A DNA stretch of 10,731 bases from Lachnospiraceae bacterium (GCA_017540915.1 JAFYAD010000015.1:1-10731); one strand, 5' to 3'. Shown: positions 1-6,950, counted from the stretch's first letter. Translations and numbers: made by a program. The notes: generated by a model not told the origin, from the sequence alone.

Positions 1-129
1 CAGTCACTTTACATACATGATACAGGCAGCCGCGATAGCGGCAGTAGAGCCCGACAAGGCAATTCTGCCAGCTTGCTGAGCAGATTGCCGATGTCAGGGC
101 GAGCCTGTAGAATGTATGTAAAGTGGCTG
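1..129 (+). repeat. Structured palindromic element (MITE-like repeat or structured RNA)
   Basis: The first 18 bases pair with 112-129, with one G-U wobble (T4 with G126) when read as + strand RNA. A 2x2 GA/GA step (19-20 against 110-111) could form tandem sheared G-A pairs, and the helix then continues as 21-27 with 103-109. Inside are a perfect 5-bp hairpin (29-33/38-42, loop GATA) and a long arm: 49-52/97-100, 53-56/92-95, 58-63/84-89, 65-67/81-83 and 69-71/76-78, capped by CTTG closed by G-C, a known stable RNA tetraloop. The wobble, GA step and CUUG loop all favour the + strand as the RNA strand. No promoter, T-tract or reading frame is evident, and the window edge may cut the element. 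It starts 17 nt beyond the stop of the leftward dehydrogenase gene. It could be a mobile palindromic repeat, a structured RNA, or both. The pairing is seen directly; the function is unknown. Confidence 0.6.
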
Positions 130-146
130 TGAATAGTAACTCCTGC

Positions 147-1334
147 CTAACTTCTCCACTCCAGAATACTCCTACAGTGCGGACAGTAGGGTGTTCCGTA
201 TGGAATATATCTTCCGCAGTCGGGACAGGACGCTATAGTCTTATGGACATCATGCGCCGGATCGGCAAGTCTCGGATCCAAATGTTTCTGATTGACGGAA
301 TATGGTGTCCTGACCGTGTCGTAATCGTCATTTTCCATGTTGTCCGTTGTATTCGATTTCACGGCTGCAGCATCCGTTTTTTCCGAATCCTCCGCCACCG
401 CATCAGAGCTTGCAACCGCAGAACCTGCAACTGCCGGCATCTTTTCGATCAGCTCTATAAGAGCCTTTTTGCTGATGAGATCATCAGTATTCGCAATCTC
501 TTCTGCAGCGTTCACGCCCACTGTAGCAGCGTCATCCACCGATGCGTCATCATCAGGTTCTTCCTCTTTCACCGGATAAGCCACGGAGCCTGTGTATATC
601 GGGAAATTATCCTCGGCCTTCGCTACTGCCTCCTCTAAGGTCATGCCCGTAAAGTTGCCTGCCGCAAAATCCCTGCCGGATTTTTTGTCATCGATAAACG
701 CTCCTACCACTACACCCGGCAGCGATGATTCCGGTGCATTAGGAGCCTGGCTTCCACCCAGATCCGTCCTGCACCAGCCCGGATCCGTGATATTGATGCA
801 AATGTCCGTTCCCTCATACTGTGCAGCAAGATCCATGGTCACCTTATCGAGAGCCGCCTTGCTGGCCGAATACCCCGCCTGCTGAGGTTCAAGGCGGATG
901 CCGCTGGTTGTGTTCACAATACGCCCGAAACCTCTCTTCTCCATGAGGGGCAGGAAATGATACATTATCATCATAGGCGCTATGGTGTTGATCTTAAAGC
1001 TCTGCTCGTAATCTTCCGGCGGTGTCTGCAGGTATTCGTTGCGATATGCCACCTGTATTCCCGCATTGTTGAGCACGATATCCACATCCATGCCCAGGAT
1101 GTCTATCTCATTTAGCATTGCCTCAACCTGCGAAAGGTCCGAAAACTCGGCAGCTACAACATACGCCTCTACCCCCAGCGCCTTCACTTCTTCCAGAACC
1201 TTTGCGCAGTGATCCTTTGTCCTGCCGTGCAGTATCAGATTACAGCCCCTTTCCGCCATAAAAAGTGCCGCACCGTGTCCGATCCCTCTTGCTGCGCCTG
1301 TGACAAGCGCCCATCTTCCTTTTACATCTACCAT
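147..1334 (-). CDS. Short-chain dehydrogenase/reductase fused to a C-terminal zinc ribbon
   Basis: Residues 1 to about 235 form a classical SDR Rossmann domain, an NAD(P)H-dependent oxidoreductase acting on carbonyl or hydroxyl substrates. Visible motifs are the cofactor glycine motif TGAARGIG (12-19), NNAG (89-92), N116, catalytic S144, Y155 and K159 (YSASK), and the PG of the DPGW segment (185-186). The helix after the glycine motif leads to HGRT (36-39), where a basic residue is often linked to NADP preference, but that is inference. About 110 residues of Ala/Asp/Glu-rich, probably disordered linker follow (roughly 255-345). A treble-clef-like zinc ribbon ends the protein: CPDC (370-373) and CPHC (384-387). 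Classical SDRs are about 250 residues, so the tail is extra. The ATG is preceded by AGGAGAGG at 1340-1347. The gene follows the zincin gene by 51 nt without a promoter I can see, so it is probably cotranscribed. The substrate is not predictable. Confidence 0.85.
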   Translation of the reverse strand: MVDVKGRWALVTGAARGIGHGAALFMAERGCNLILHGRTKDHCAKVLEEVKALGVEAYVVAAEFSDLSQVEAMLNEIDILGMDVDIVLNNAGIQVAYRNEYLQTPPEDYEQSFKINTIAPMMIMYHFLPLMEKRGFGRIVNTTSGIRLEPQQAGYSASKAALDKVTMDLAAQYEGTDICINITDPGWCRTDLGGSQAPNAPESSLPGVVVGAFIDDKKSGRDFAAGNFTGMTLEEAVAKAEDNFPIYTGSVAYPVKEEEPDDDASVDDAATVGVNAAEEIANTDDLISKKALIELIEKMPAVAGSAVASSDAVAEDSEKTDAAAVKSNTTDNMENDDYDTVRTPYSVNQKHLDPRLADPAHDVHKTIASCPDCGRYIPYGTPYCPHCRSILEWRS

Positions 1335-1385
1335 AGTATCCTCTCCTTTTTTGAATTCCAGGCTGTTCTTTTCCGGCCTGTTTTG

Positions 1386-2702
1386 TCAATATATCCCCGA
1401 CCCGAGGGTCATATCGTCAGATATAACCTTCCCGCTATTTAACGGCTTCCAATATACGGCAGGATCTATGCCCTTGCCGCCCTTTATCGTATCACGGTAA
1501 TAATCCTTATACCATTCATAGCTGTCTGCCTCGGAATCTGAACTGTATCCGTAATCCGAAGAGGAATGAAGACTCGCTATGGGAGTGGATCTTCCCTCAT
1601 TGGTATTATGTTCCAGCCCGTGAGCCATCTCGTGTATAAAAACATTGGTGGGATATCCGGAATCTATCATGTAATCCTCGTATCCGGTCTGGATAACACT
1701 GCAATTAATACCGTTAAATCCTCCTCCGGTAAGCCCCCACCATCCGAAGGTTTTTGAATGCGGCACAATCAGTATGATCTGCTGATAGCTTTTATCACCT
1801 ATAAGGCTCATTATCTTCCTTCGAACCTTCGGAACATCCCAGTTGTACTGCAGACAGTGTATATCCACTCCCCACTGGTCCTTGTAGTCATAAGGGATAA
1901 AATCCTTCAGCTTCATATCGCAGACACGGTAGTCGATGTTTTTTACATCCATCAGACCGCCTGTAACTTTGTCCATATCATCATAAAGACCGTTCAATAT
2001 CTGTTTGTACTCTTTGATCTTGCTGTCCGATATGGAGGACTTGATCTTCACCTTCTTACCGTCGGACAATTTCCCCGTTCCATTCGCCCTTGTGAAAAAA
2101 ATGGTGAGCACATTCCATTTATTGGTGGTCTTGAGCTCCTCGAGCTTCACATTGTCAAACCATACAGTACCCTTGCATTCGCCGTACCATACGCCGTTTT
2201 TCAGCGAGATCGAATACTCTGTGCTGTCACCGGTATAAAAAGTATATGATATCTTCTTCCATTTTCCGGATGTCGAAGGTTCCGAATTGCTGTATGAAAA
2301 ATTCTGCCCGATAAAAGCGCCGGTGTTCCTGTTCGTAGCCGAAGGATCCACCTCCAATCCGGAGCATTTCACCATTGCGGAAGCCTTGTAATATGTCCCC
2401 TTTTTTACATTGTATGTCTTTTTGACCTCCGTGACACTGTAGGTATTATTGACCACCTTGATGGAATAAGGAGAATTATTGTAAGTAGTCTTTGTATCCT
2501 TTGTGACGGTGTTGTAGCCGACATAATCCACATACCAGGATGATTTATCGGCAGAGCCGGCGCTTCTGCTCTCAAGAGTTATCTCCCGTGTGACAGAAGA
2601 TACCGTCGCTGCCTGAGCTGCATCCGGCGATATGAACAGCATGCAAAATGCCGTTGCCACCAGAACAACATATGAAACTGCCTTTTTCCTGAATATATTC
2701 AT
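1386..2702 (-). CDS. Secreted zinc-metalloprotease-like protein with N-terminal carbohydrate-binding-like domain
   Basis: The 438-residue protein begins with a Sec signal peptide: basic MNIFRKK, a hydrophobic core at about 8-25 and a likely cleavage at AQA|A (after residue 31). Residues about 35-190 look like a beta-sandwich rich in Ser, Thr, Tyr and Asn that ends in GTVWFDNVKLEEL (178-190), a closing strand typical of CBM4/9-like carbohydrate-binding modules. The C-terminal half carries HEMAHGLEH (357-365), a zincin HExxH signature with H357, E358 and H361. H365, E369 or H379 could supply the third zinc ligand. No lipobox, LPXTG or S-layer motif is visible, so it is probably released from the cell. 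The start is supported by GGGAGA at 2709-2714, six bases before the ATG. It lies 31 nt after corA. I do not recognise a named peptidase family; substrate and activity are inferred from the motif only. Confidence 0.75.
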   Translation of the reverse strand: MNIFRKKAVSYVVLVATAFCMLFISPDAAQAATVSSVTREITLESRSAGSADKSSWYVDYVGYNTVTKDTKTTYNNSPYSIKVVNNTYSVTEVKKTYNVKKGTYYKASAMVKCSGLEVDPSATNRNTGAFIGQNFSYSNSEPSTSGKWKKISYTFYTGDSTEYSISLKNGVWYGECKGTVWFDNVKLEELKTTNKWNVLTIFFTRANGTGKLSDGKKVKIKSSISDSKIKEYKQILNGLYDDMDKVTGGLMDVKNIDYRVCDMKLKDFIPYDYKDQWGVDIHCLQYNWDVPKVRRKIMSLIGDKSYQQIILIVPHSKTFGWWGLTGGGFNGINCSVIQTGYEDYMIDSGYPTNVFIHEMAHGLEHNTNEGRSTPIASLHSSSDYGYSSDSEADSYEWYKDYYRDTIKGGKGIDPAVYWKPLNSGKVISDDMTLGSGIY

Positions 2703-2733
2703 GTCTCATCTCCCGTTAAATGTGTTGACTTTC

Positions 2734-3647
2734 CTACAGCCACTTCTTTTTCTTGAAAAACAGAAGGCTTCCCACCACTATCAGTATACTGATGATCAGT
2801 ACCAAAGGATAGCTCCACTTGAACTCAAGCTCCGGCATATACTTAAAGTTCATACCGTACCACCCGACGATCAGTGTCAGCGGCATGAAGATGGTGGTCA
2901 CCACGGTGAGCACCGTCATGATGCGGTTCTGCTTGATATCCAGATCGGCCTTGTGAAGATCCCTGATCTGCATCGTATAGTCGCGAAGGGATGTTGATCT
3001 GTCCTGAAGTCTCGCGATCCTGTTCAAAAACAGTCTGAAATATCTCAGATTATCCTGCCTGAAAAAGCTGTTCTCATTTTCCTCAAGCTCCTGTCCAAGA
3101 TCGGTGAGCTGCTCGTAATGGATCAAAAGATCACGGATGTCTCCCCGTATCTCATTGACGCGGCCGGACTCCAGATCCTCCTCGCCGCTCAGTATGGCCT
3201 GTTCCATGGCATCCAGCTCACGCTCGTATTTCTCCATCAGTCTCAGATCATCCTTTATGATATGATCCAGGAAATCATAAATGAAACGCTCAAGGCTCGG
3301 AAACCGCCATTTTCTGGTCTTCTGTATGCTCCTAACGATCTTTTCCGCCTCATTCAGATCATCTATGAATACAATACCTTTTCGTCAAGGGCAAAGGCAA
3401 AGGTGCTCTCATCCGAGAGATCAGTCCTGTCCGGTATGGAAAAGGTACCGGTCAGAGAATCAAAGTTCACCTCAGCCATAGTGGTATATATCTCGCTTAA
3501 GTCAGGCTCAAGATCCATACCCATGTCAAAAGAGTCTTTTTTGCTCCTCCATTCCTCGGAAGTCAGGATCGCAACATACTGCTCTCCCGCCCTTAAGGCC
3601 ACTTCCTCCGATACTTCCTCCAATACCTCTCTTATCAGAAAAAACAT
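2734..3647 (-). pseudogene. corA: CorA-type Mg2+/divalent cation transporter, interrupted by a one-base frameshift
   Basis: CorA proteins are pentameric inner-membrane channels for Mg2+ (some carry Co2+ or Ni2+). The C-terminal part shows the helical cytoplasmic stalk, then two membrane segments with the diagnostic GMN loop (YGMN at about 264-267 of the repaired protein) and a basic end (FKKKKWL). The N-terminal part, from MFFLIREVLEEVSEE to FALDEKVLYS, runs into a TAG at 3363-3365, while the rest (VFIDDLNEAEKIV onward) continues in another frame. Restoring one G between 3371 and 3378 on the coding strand gives a continuous 304-residue CorA of normal length, reading EKGIVFIDD or EKVLVFIDD. 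The start at 3647 is chosen for its GGGAGGAG site at 3654-3661; the longer frame up to 3797 runs through a promoter and a terminator. This is a true recent mutation or a homopolymer sequencing error. The absence of other lesions argues that decay, if real, is recent. Confidence 0.85.
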
Positions 3648-3683
3648 ACCGCACTCCTCCCGGCAGAAACTCTCATAGAGCCC

Positions 3684-3712
3684 ATTATACAATGTATTCC
3701 CGTCTTTATCAA
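3684..3712 (-). promoter_or_regulatory. Sigma-A promoter of the corA group
   Basis: On the minus strand a TTGATA -35 box (3707-3712) is separated by exactly 17 bases from a perfect TATAAT -10 box (3684-3689). Transcription would start near 3677 and give a leader of about 30 nt before the corA ATG. It sits immediately after the terminator of the preceding gene group, so corA and the two genes behind it appear to form an independent transcription unit. Confidence 0.8.
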
Positions 3713-3713
3713 T

Positions 3714-3774
3714 CAAAAAAAGCCGCAACCTTAATCCCTGCAGGAAAATAACCTGCCCGGTTAAGGCTGCGGCT
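3714..3774 (-). terminator. Rho-independent terminator after the rrf2-family gene
   Basis: Read on the minus strand, a 14-bp stem (3761-3774 with 3721-3734, one G-U pair) encloses an inner GCAGG/CCTGC stem and is followed by an uninterrupted run of seven U (3715-3721). It lies about 20 nt beyond the Rrf2-family stop codon and ends the cysK-lysR-rrf2 unit. The + strand reading lacks a T-tract, so the signal is directional. Confidence 0.9.
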
Positions 3775-3793
3775 GTAATGTGCTCACAAAAGA

Positions 3794-4198
3794 TCATTTT
3801 TGTTTTTTCAGATCGGCAAGAGTCTTACTGTCAAGAAAATCATTTATAAGTCCGGACAGTTCCATCCATATCGGATAAGTGGGACAAATGGCATTTCTCT
3901 CGCAGGGCTCGCTGTCCTTTGCGGTACATGCCACAGGCTCTATGCTGTTCTCGGTGGCTCTCAGTATCTCTCCTAAGGTGTACTCCTGCGCCTGCTTTTT
4001 AAGGCGGTACCCGCCGCCTTTACCGGATGCTCCCACCACCAGCTTGTTTTTAACCAGTATGGACATTATGCTCTCCAGGTATTTCAGCGAAACACCCTGA
4101 TGTTCCGCTATCTCCTTTAATGGCACAAGCTGATCAGGCTCATGATCCGACAATTCCGACATAACTCTCAGTGCGTATCTTCCTCTTGTTGATATCAT
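3794..4198 (-). CDS. Rrf2-family transcriptional regulator, IscR-like
   Basis: A 134-residue winged helix-turn-helix repressor of the Rrf2 family. MISTRGRYALRVMSEL opens the family's first helix, VPLKEIAEHQGVSLKYLESIM is the recognition HTH, and the wing GASGKGGGYRLKK follows. Three cysteines (C91, C99 and C105 from this start, spacing CX7CX5C) lie where IscR and NsrR bind an Fe-S cluster. The cysteine-metabolism repressor CymR of Bacillus lacks such a triad, so this protein resembles IscR more while sitting in a CymR-like cysK context. An upstream ATG (4231) would add 11 residues, but the ATG at 4198 has AGGAG seven bases ahead and starts where the family usually does. It follows lysR by 62 nt and precedes a strong terminator. 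The likely target is the dyad at the cysK promoter (inference). Confidence 0.88.
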   Translation of the reverse strand: MISTRGRYALRVMSELSDHEPDQLVPLKEIAEHQGVSLKYLESIMSILVKNKLVVGASGKGGGYRLKKQAQEYTLGEILRATENSIEPVACTAKDSEPCERNAICPTYPIWMELSGLINDFLDSKTLADLKKQK

Positions 4199-4260
4199 AT
4201 TTTTGCTCCTGTAATCCCGGTAATAAAACATTCTCTGTATCGCGAGCTGCCTTCAGCCTT

Positions 4261-5187
4261 TCATTCCAGCACAAGCTCCTTGTATTTTGACACCTCTTCA
4301 AGATATTTCTGCCCGATCTCGCTGATCATGGAATCCTTCCTCGAAAGATATCCTATAGTCATGACCTCATCGGTGTCAAGCTTGAGCGCACAATAATCCG
4401 AGCCGTTCAGATCTTCGCACAGAATGCCGGAACACAGCGTAAACCCGTTTATGCCCTTTATGAGATTTAGCATGGTAGCCCTGTCATTGGCTTTGATGGT
4501 CTGCTTGTACTGATGGGTGCTCATAACCTCCTCCGCGTAGTACGCAGAGTTGTGATCGCCCTGATCGAAGGTCAGGCACGGATAATCATCCAGCTCGTCA
4601 AAAGTGACCGTCCCGCCCTTCTTTAGCTTTTTTATCGCAAGGGGATTCTTTTTGCTGATATAAACATAAATACCACAGTCAAACAGCGGTGTAAAGCTAA
4701 GTCCGGCCTCGCCGATCACTTTTTTTAGTACCGTTCTGTTGAAATCATTCATATATATGATGCCCAGCTCGCTCTGTCTGTTTTTTACATTATGAATGAT
4801 CTCATGTGTCTTGGTCTCATGAACCTCGAACTCATACTCGTCATATCCGTACTCGCTCACCAGACTGATAAAGGCTTTTACCGCAAAAGAATAATGCTGC
4901 ATGGACACGCTGAACTGTCTCTTGACCTTCGTCTTGGAAACATACCTTGCATCCAGAAGATCGAACTGCTCTATAACGGATCTGGCATAACCTAAAAATT
5001 CGGCACCCTTAGGAGTCAGCGTAACTCCGGTCTTCGAGCGTGTGAATATCTCAAATCCCACCTCATCTTCAAGGGCGTGCATGGCACCGGTCAGACTGGG
5101 CTGGGATATGAACAGCTTCTTGGCTGCATCATTCAGGGAGTTTTCCTTGGATACGGCTATCGCGTATTTAAGCTGATTTAGTGTCAT
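4261..5187 (-). CDS. LysR-family transcriptional regulator
   Basis: A 308-residue LysR-type regulator. The N-terminal winged HTH is typical: MTLNQLKYAIAVSKENSLNDAAKKLFISQPSLTGAM in residues 1-36, with the DEVGFEIFTRSKTGVTLTPKG wing (41-61). A linker helix and an effector-binding periplasmic-protein-like domain (about 90-300) complete it. LysR regulators next to cysK commonly sense O-acetylserine or a related sulfur metabolite; that role is inferred here from position only. A GAGGA site precedes the ATG. The gene follows cysK by 74 nt, which contain a hairpin, and precedes the Rrf2 gene by 62 nt, all on the same strand. The protein has full family length with no damage seen. Confidence 0.9.
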   Translation of the reverse strand: MTLNQLKYAIAVSKENSLNDAAKKLFISQPSLTGAMHALEDEVGFEIFTRSKTGVTLTPKGAEFLGYARSVIEQFDLLDARYVSKTKVKRQFSVSMQHYSFAVKAFISLVSEYGYDEYEFEVHETKTHEIIHNVKNRQSELGIIYMNDFNRTVLKKVIGEAGLSFTPLFDCGIYVYISKKNPLAIKKLKKGGTVTFDELDDYPCLTFDQGDHNSAYYAEEVMSTHQYKQTIKANDRATMLNLIKGINGFTLCSGILCEDLNGSDYCALKLDTDEVMTIGYLSRKDSMISEIGQKYLEEVSKYKELVLE

Positions 5188-5213
5188 TTAGTATTTCCTC
5201 AATACAGGACAAA

Positions 5214-5238
5214 GAGACCCGGTATTGCGCCGGATCTC
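5214..5238 (-). other. Stem-loop in the cysK-lysR gap (possible weak terminator or processing site)
   Basis: On the minus strand, 5230-5238 pairs with 5214-5222 (nine pairs, one G-U) around a 7-base loop, starting 24 nt after the cysK stop codon. Only a weak U-stretch follows (TTTGTCCTG), so it is more likely an attenuating or mRNA 3'-end stabilising hairpin that gives cysK more message than lysR and rrf2 than a full stop. Confidence 0.5.
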
Positions 5239-5261
5239 CTGATCTGTGTTTTTGTTCAACT

Positions 5262-6197
5262 CTACTCGGCAAATAATGCTGTGGAGAGATATCTGTCTCC
5301 CGAATCAGGCAGCAATGCCACAATAGTCTTTCCTTTGTTCTCGGGACGTGCAGCTACAATGCCTGCTGCCTTCAATGCAGCACCGGAAGATATACCGACC
5401 AGAATACCCTCGCTCACTGCGAAACGCTTGCCTTCGGCAAACGCATCTTCATTTGCCACCTTTATAACTTCATCATACACCTTTGTATTCAATGTCTCAG
5501 GTACGAAACCGGCTCCGATACCCTGGATCTTATGCGGTCCCGCTGCGCCTCCGGAAAGTACCGGGCTGCTCTCCGGCTCCACTGCTATTATCTTAACATC
5601 CGGATTTTTTGACTTCAAAAATTCGCCTACGCCGGTGATGGTACCGCCTGTACCTACACCTGCTATGAATATGTCAACCTTGCCGTCCGTCTGATCCCAG
5701 ATCTCCGGTCCCGTGGTCTCGAAATGCTTTTTCGGGTTTGCGGGATTCACAAACTGTCCCAGGATAACGGCTCCTTTGATCTCCGCCTTAAGTTCCTCTG
5801 CCTTTGCGATGGCTCCCTTCATACCCTTGGCGCCCTCGGTCAGTACCAGCTCCGCACCGTATGCTTTCAGGAGATTTCTGCGCTCTATACTCATGGTATC
5901 CGGCAATGTCAGTATCGCATGGTATCCCTTAGCAGCCGCAACCGCAGCAAGACCGATGCCCGTATTACCTGATGTGGGCTCTATGATGGTCGCACCCGGT
6001 TTCAGCAGACCCTTTTCCTCCGCATCCTCTATCATGGAAAGCGCAATACGATCCTTTACGGATCCGGCAGGGTTCAGATATTCAAGCTTTGCCAAAATAT
6101 CTGCTCCGTCGATACCTGCTTTTTTGGTGTAGTTGTTGAGTTTCAATAATGGTGTGTTTCCGATCAGTTCCAGTGAACTCTGCTTTACATCTGACAT
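5262..6197 (-). CDS. cysK: Cysteine synthase A (O-acetylserine sulfhydrylase)
   Basis: This PLP enzyme makes L-cysteine and acetate from O-acetyl-L-serine and sulfide in the cytoplasm, the last step of sulfur assimilation. It is 311 residues long, the usual length. K48 in PAGSVKDR is the PLP Schiff-base lysine. The asparagine loop EPTSGNTG (73-80) binds substrate and PLP, the glycine-rich VGTGGT (181-186) holds the PLP phosphate, and GIGAGF (226-231) and [10 protein letters not shown] (297-306) are also characteristic. The motifs separate it from cystathionine beta-synthase, which carries extra domains; CysM-type use of other substrates cannot be excluded. GGAGGAG lies 6 nt before the ATG. 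It is the first gene of the cysK-lysR-rrf2 unit with its own promoter and probable operator. Confidence 0.96.
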   Translation of the reverse strand: MSDVKQSSLELIGNTPLLKLNNYTKKAGIDGADILAKLEYLNPAGSVKDRIALSMIEDAEEKGLLKPGATIIEPTSGNTGIGLAAVAAAKGYHAILTLPDTMSIERRNLLKAYGAELVLTEGAKGMKGAIAKAEELKAEIKGAVILGQFVNPANPKKHFETTGPEIWDQTDGKVDIFIAGVGTGGTITGVGEFLKSKNPDVKIIAVEPESSPVLSGGAAGPHKIQGIGAGFVPETLNTKVYDEVIKVANEDAFAEGKRFAVSEGILVGISSGAALKAAGIVAARPENKGKTIVALLPDSGDRYLSTALFAE

Positions 6198-6224
6198 AAT
6201 AATCTCCTCCGTATTCTTTTAATT

Positions 6225-6241
6225 CCTACTTGCTTAGTAGG
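6225..6241 (-). promoter_or_regulatory. 17-bp dyad, candidate operator for the Rrf2-type or LysR regulator
   Basis: CCTACT, five bases, AGTAGG forms a perfect 6+5+6 inverted repeat. It lies about 10 bp downstream of the -10 box, in the first transcribed bases, where a bound repressor would block transcription. Its short symmetric A/T-flanked form suits a small dimeric winged-helix repressor such as the Rrf2 protein encoded two genes downstream. A simple 5' hairpin is an alternative reading. Confidence 0.6.
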
Positions 6242-6251
6242 TAATAAAAGT

Positions 6252-6280
6252 ATAATAATATGCTTTCACCTGTCTGTCAA
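6252..6280 (-). promoter_or_regulatory. Sigma-A promoter of cysK
   Basis: A perfect TTGACA -35 box (6275-6280) and a TATTAT -10 box (6252-6257) are 17 bases apart on the minus strand. The start would fall near 6245, about 50 nt before the cysK ATG. The -35 lies only 16 nt beyond the end of the upstream membrane-protein gene, whose transcripts may also read into cysK because no terminator separates them. Confidence 0.8.
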
Positions 6281-6296
6281 CTGTTTTTTGAATTAT

Positions 6297-6782
6297 TTAA
6301 TTGTCCATACTGTTCTTCAGCGCGTTAAGCTCATCCTCAATATGCTGTATCTTCTCGGCGTTGTCATCAGGCTTGTCTTCCCCGCTCCTCTCCTCAGTCT
6401 TGCCGTTGTCTTTGAAGAGAACGCTTGCCACAACACCGCCGCCTCCGAATATCAGCACCAGTATCACTATCCAGTCGAACATATTCATGGAATCAAGCCA
6501 GAACGTCGTATTCATGATAATGGCAGCGACAATGATGAGTACGGAAAAAGCCGTAAAGCACTTTGACAGGAAGGAGCCGTTGCTGGCGAACATCCAGATA
6601 ACACCCACTATAAATGGCACCATCACAAGTCCGGACGGAAAACTGAACCTTCCTATGCTGAATGTCCCCCAGCCTCCCCAGCCTGCGGGTCCCACATGTA
6701 CTCTGTTAAACAAAATGAAAAGACCTACCACAAGGCTTGCAAGTCCTCCCACAAATCTTCCCAATCCGTTTTTGTTCTCCAT
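6297..6782 (-). CDS. Small four-helix membrane protein of unknown function
   Basis: A 161-residue protein with about four hydrophobic segments: roughly 10-26, 50-68, 74-92 and 102-124. A glycine/tryptophan-rich loop (HVGPAGWGGWGTFSIG, about 29-44) lies between the first two. The C-terminal tail from about 125 is charged, acidic and probably cytoplasmic, with a short coiled-coil-like end (IQHIEDELNALKNSMDN). I do not recognise a family. The start is clear: GAGGAGGAG at 6787-6795 lies just ahead of the ATG. It lies upstream of cysK on the same strand without a visible terminator, so a functional or transcriptional link to cysK is possible but unproven. Confidence 0.75.
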   Translation of the reverse strand: MENKNGLGRFVGGLASLVVGLFILFNRVHVGPAGWGGWGTFSIGRFSFPSGLVMVPFIVGVIWMFASNGSFLSKCFTAFSVLIIVAAIIMNTTFWLDSMNMFDWIVILVLIFGGGGVVASVLFKDNGKTEERSGEDKPDDNAEKIQHIEDELNALKNSMDN

Positions 6783-6852
6783 AATGCTCCTCCTCTTGAT
6801 GTCTCAAATCCTGTATCCGGTCTCAGCCTCCATCTGCTGTGGAGACGGCCGC

Positions 6853-6925
6853 CGGCTGATAGGGTGATCTTTATAAACAACCCCTCAGTCAGCAAAGCTG
6901 ACAGCTCCCCTGAGAGGGGAGCCTT
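6853..6925. repeat. Double-hairpin intergenic repeat (CCCCTCAGTC...GGGGAGCC type)
   Basis: Two perfect hairpins sit side by side: GTCAGC/GCTGAC (6887-6892/6896-6901, loop AAA) and GCTCCCCT/AGGGGAGC (6903-6910/6914-6921, loop GAG). CCCCTCAG (6880-6887) can instead pair with CTGAGAGGGG (6909-6918, one bulge), so two mutually exclusive folds exist. The unit may extend left to GGCTGATAGGG at 6853, giving short GGCT/AGCC ends. From memory, sequences of this form recur in many gut Clostridia genomes as short mobile palindromic repeats; I could not check copy number here. There is no T-tract, so it is a poor terminator. Confidence 0.6.
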
Positions 6926-6950
6926 TAAAAAGTGTTATAGCATATTTTTT

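Noticed and set aside
123..638. 171-codon + strand open frame opposite the dehydrogenase tail
   Set aside because: It is antisense to a convincing SDR-zinc ribbon gene, has no ribosome site, and its Cys/His/Arg-rich composition is typical of a shadow frame.
1335..1385. TTGACA-like -35 and CAGGC/GCCTG hairpin between the zincin and dehydrogenase genes
   Set aside because: No -10 box lies 16-18 bases beyond the TTGACA on the minus strand, and the 5-bp stem has a 12-base loop without a U-tail in the direction of the genes.
3648..3797. Extended N-terminus of corA from an ATG at 3797
   Set aside because: The extra 50 codons cross the terminator stem and the -35/-10 promoter, while the ATG at 3647 has a strong ribosome site and fits CorA length.
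6301..6867. 188-codon + strand open frame opposite the small membrane protein
   Set aside because: It is Ser/Pro-rich shadow coding; the minus-strand gene has a GAGGAGGAG site and clean membrane segments.
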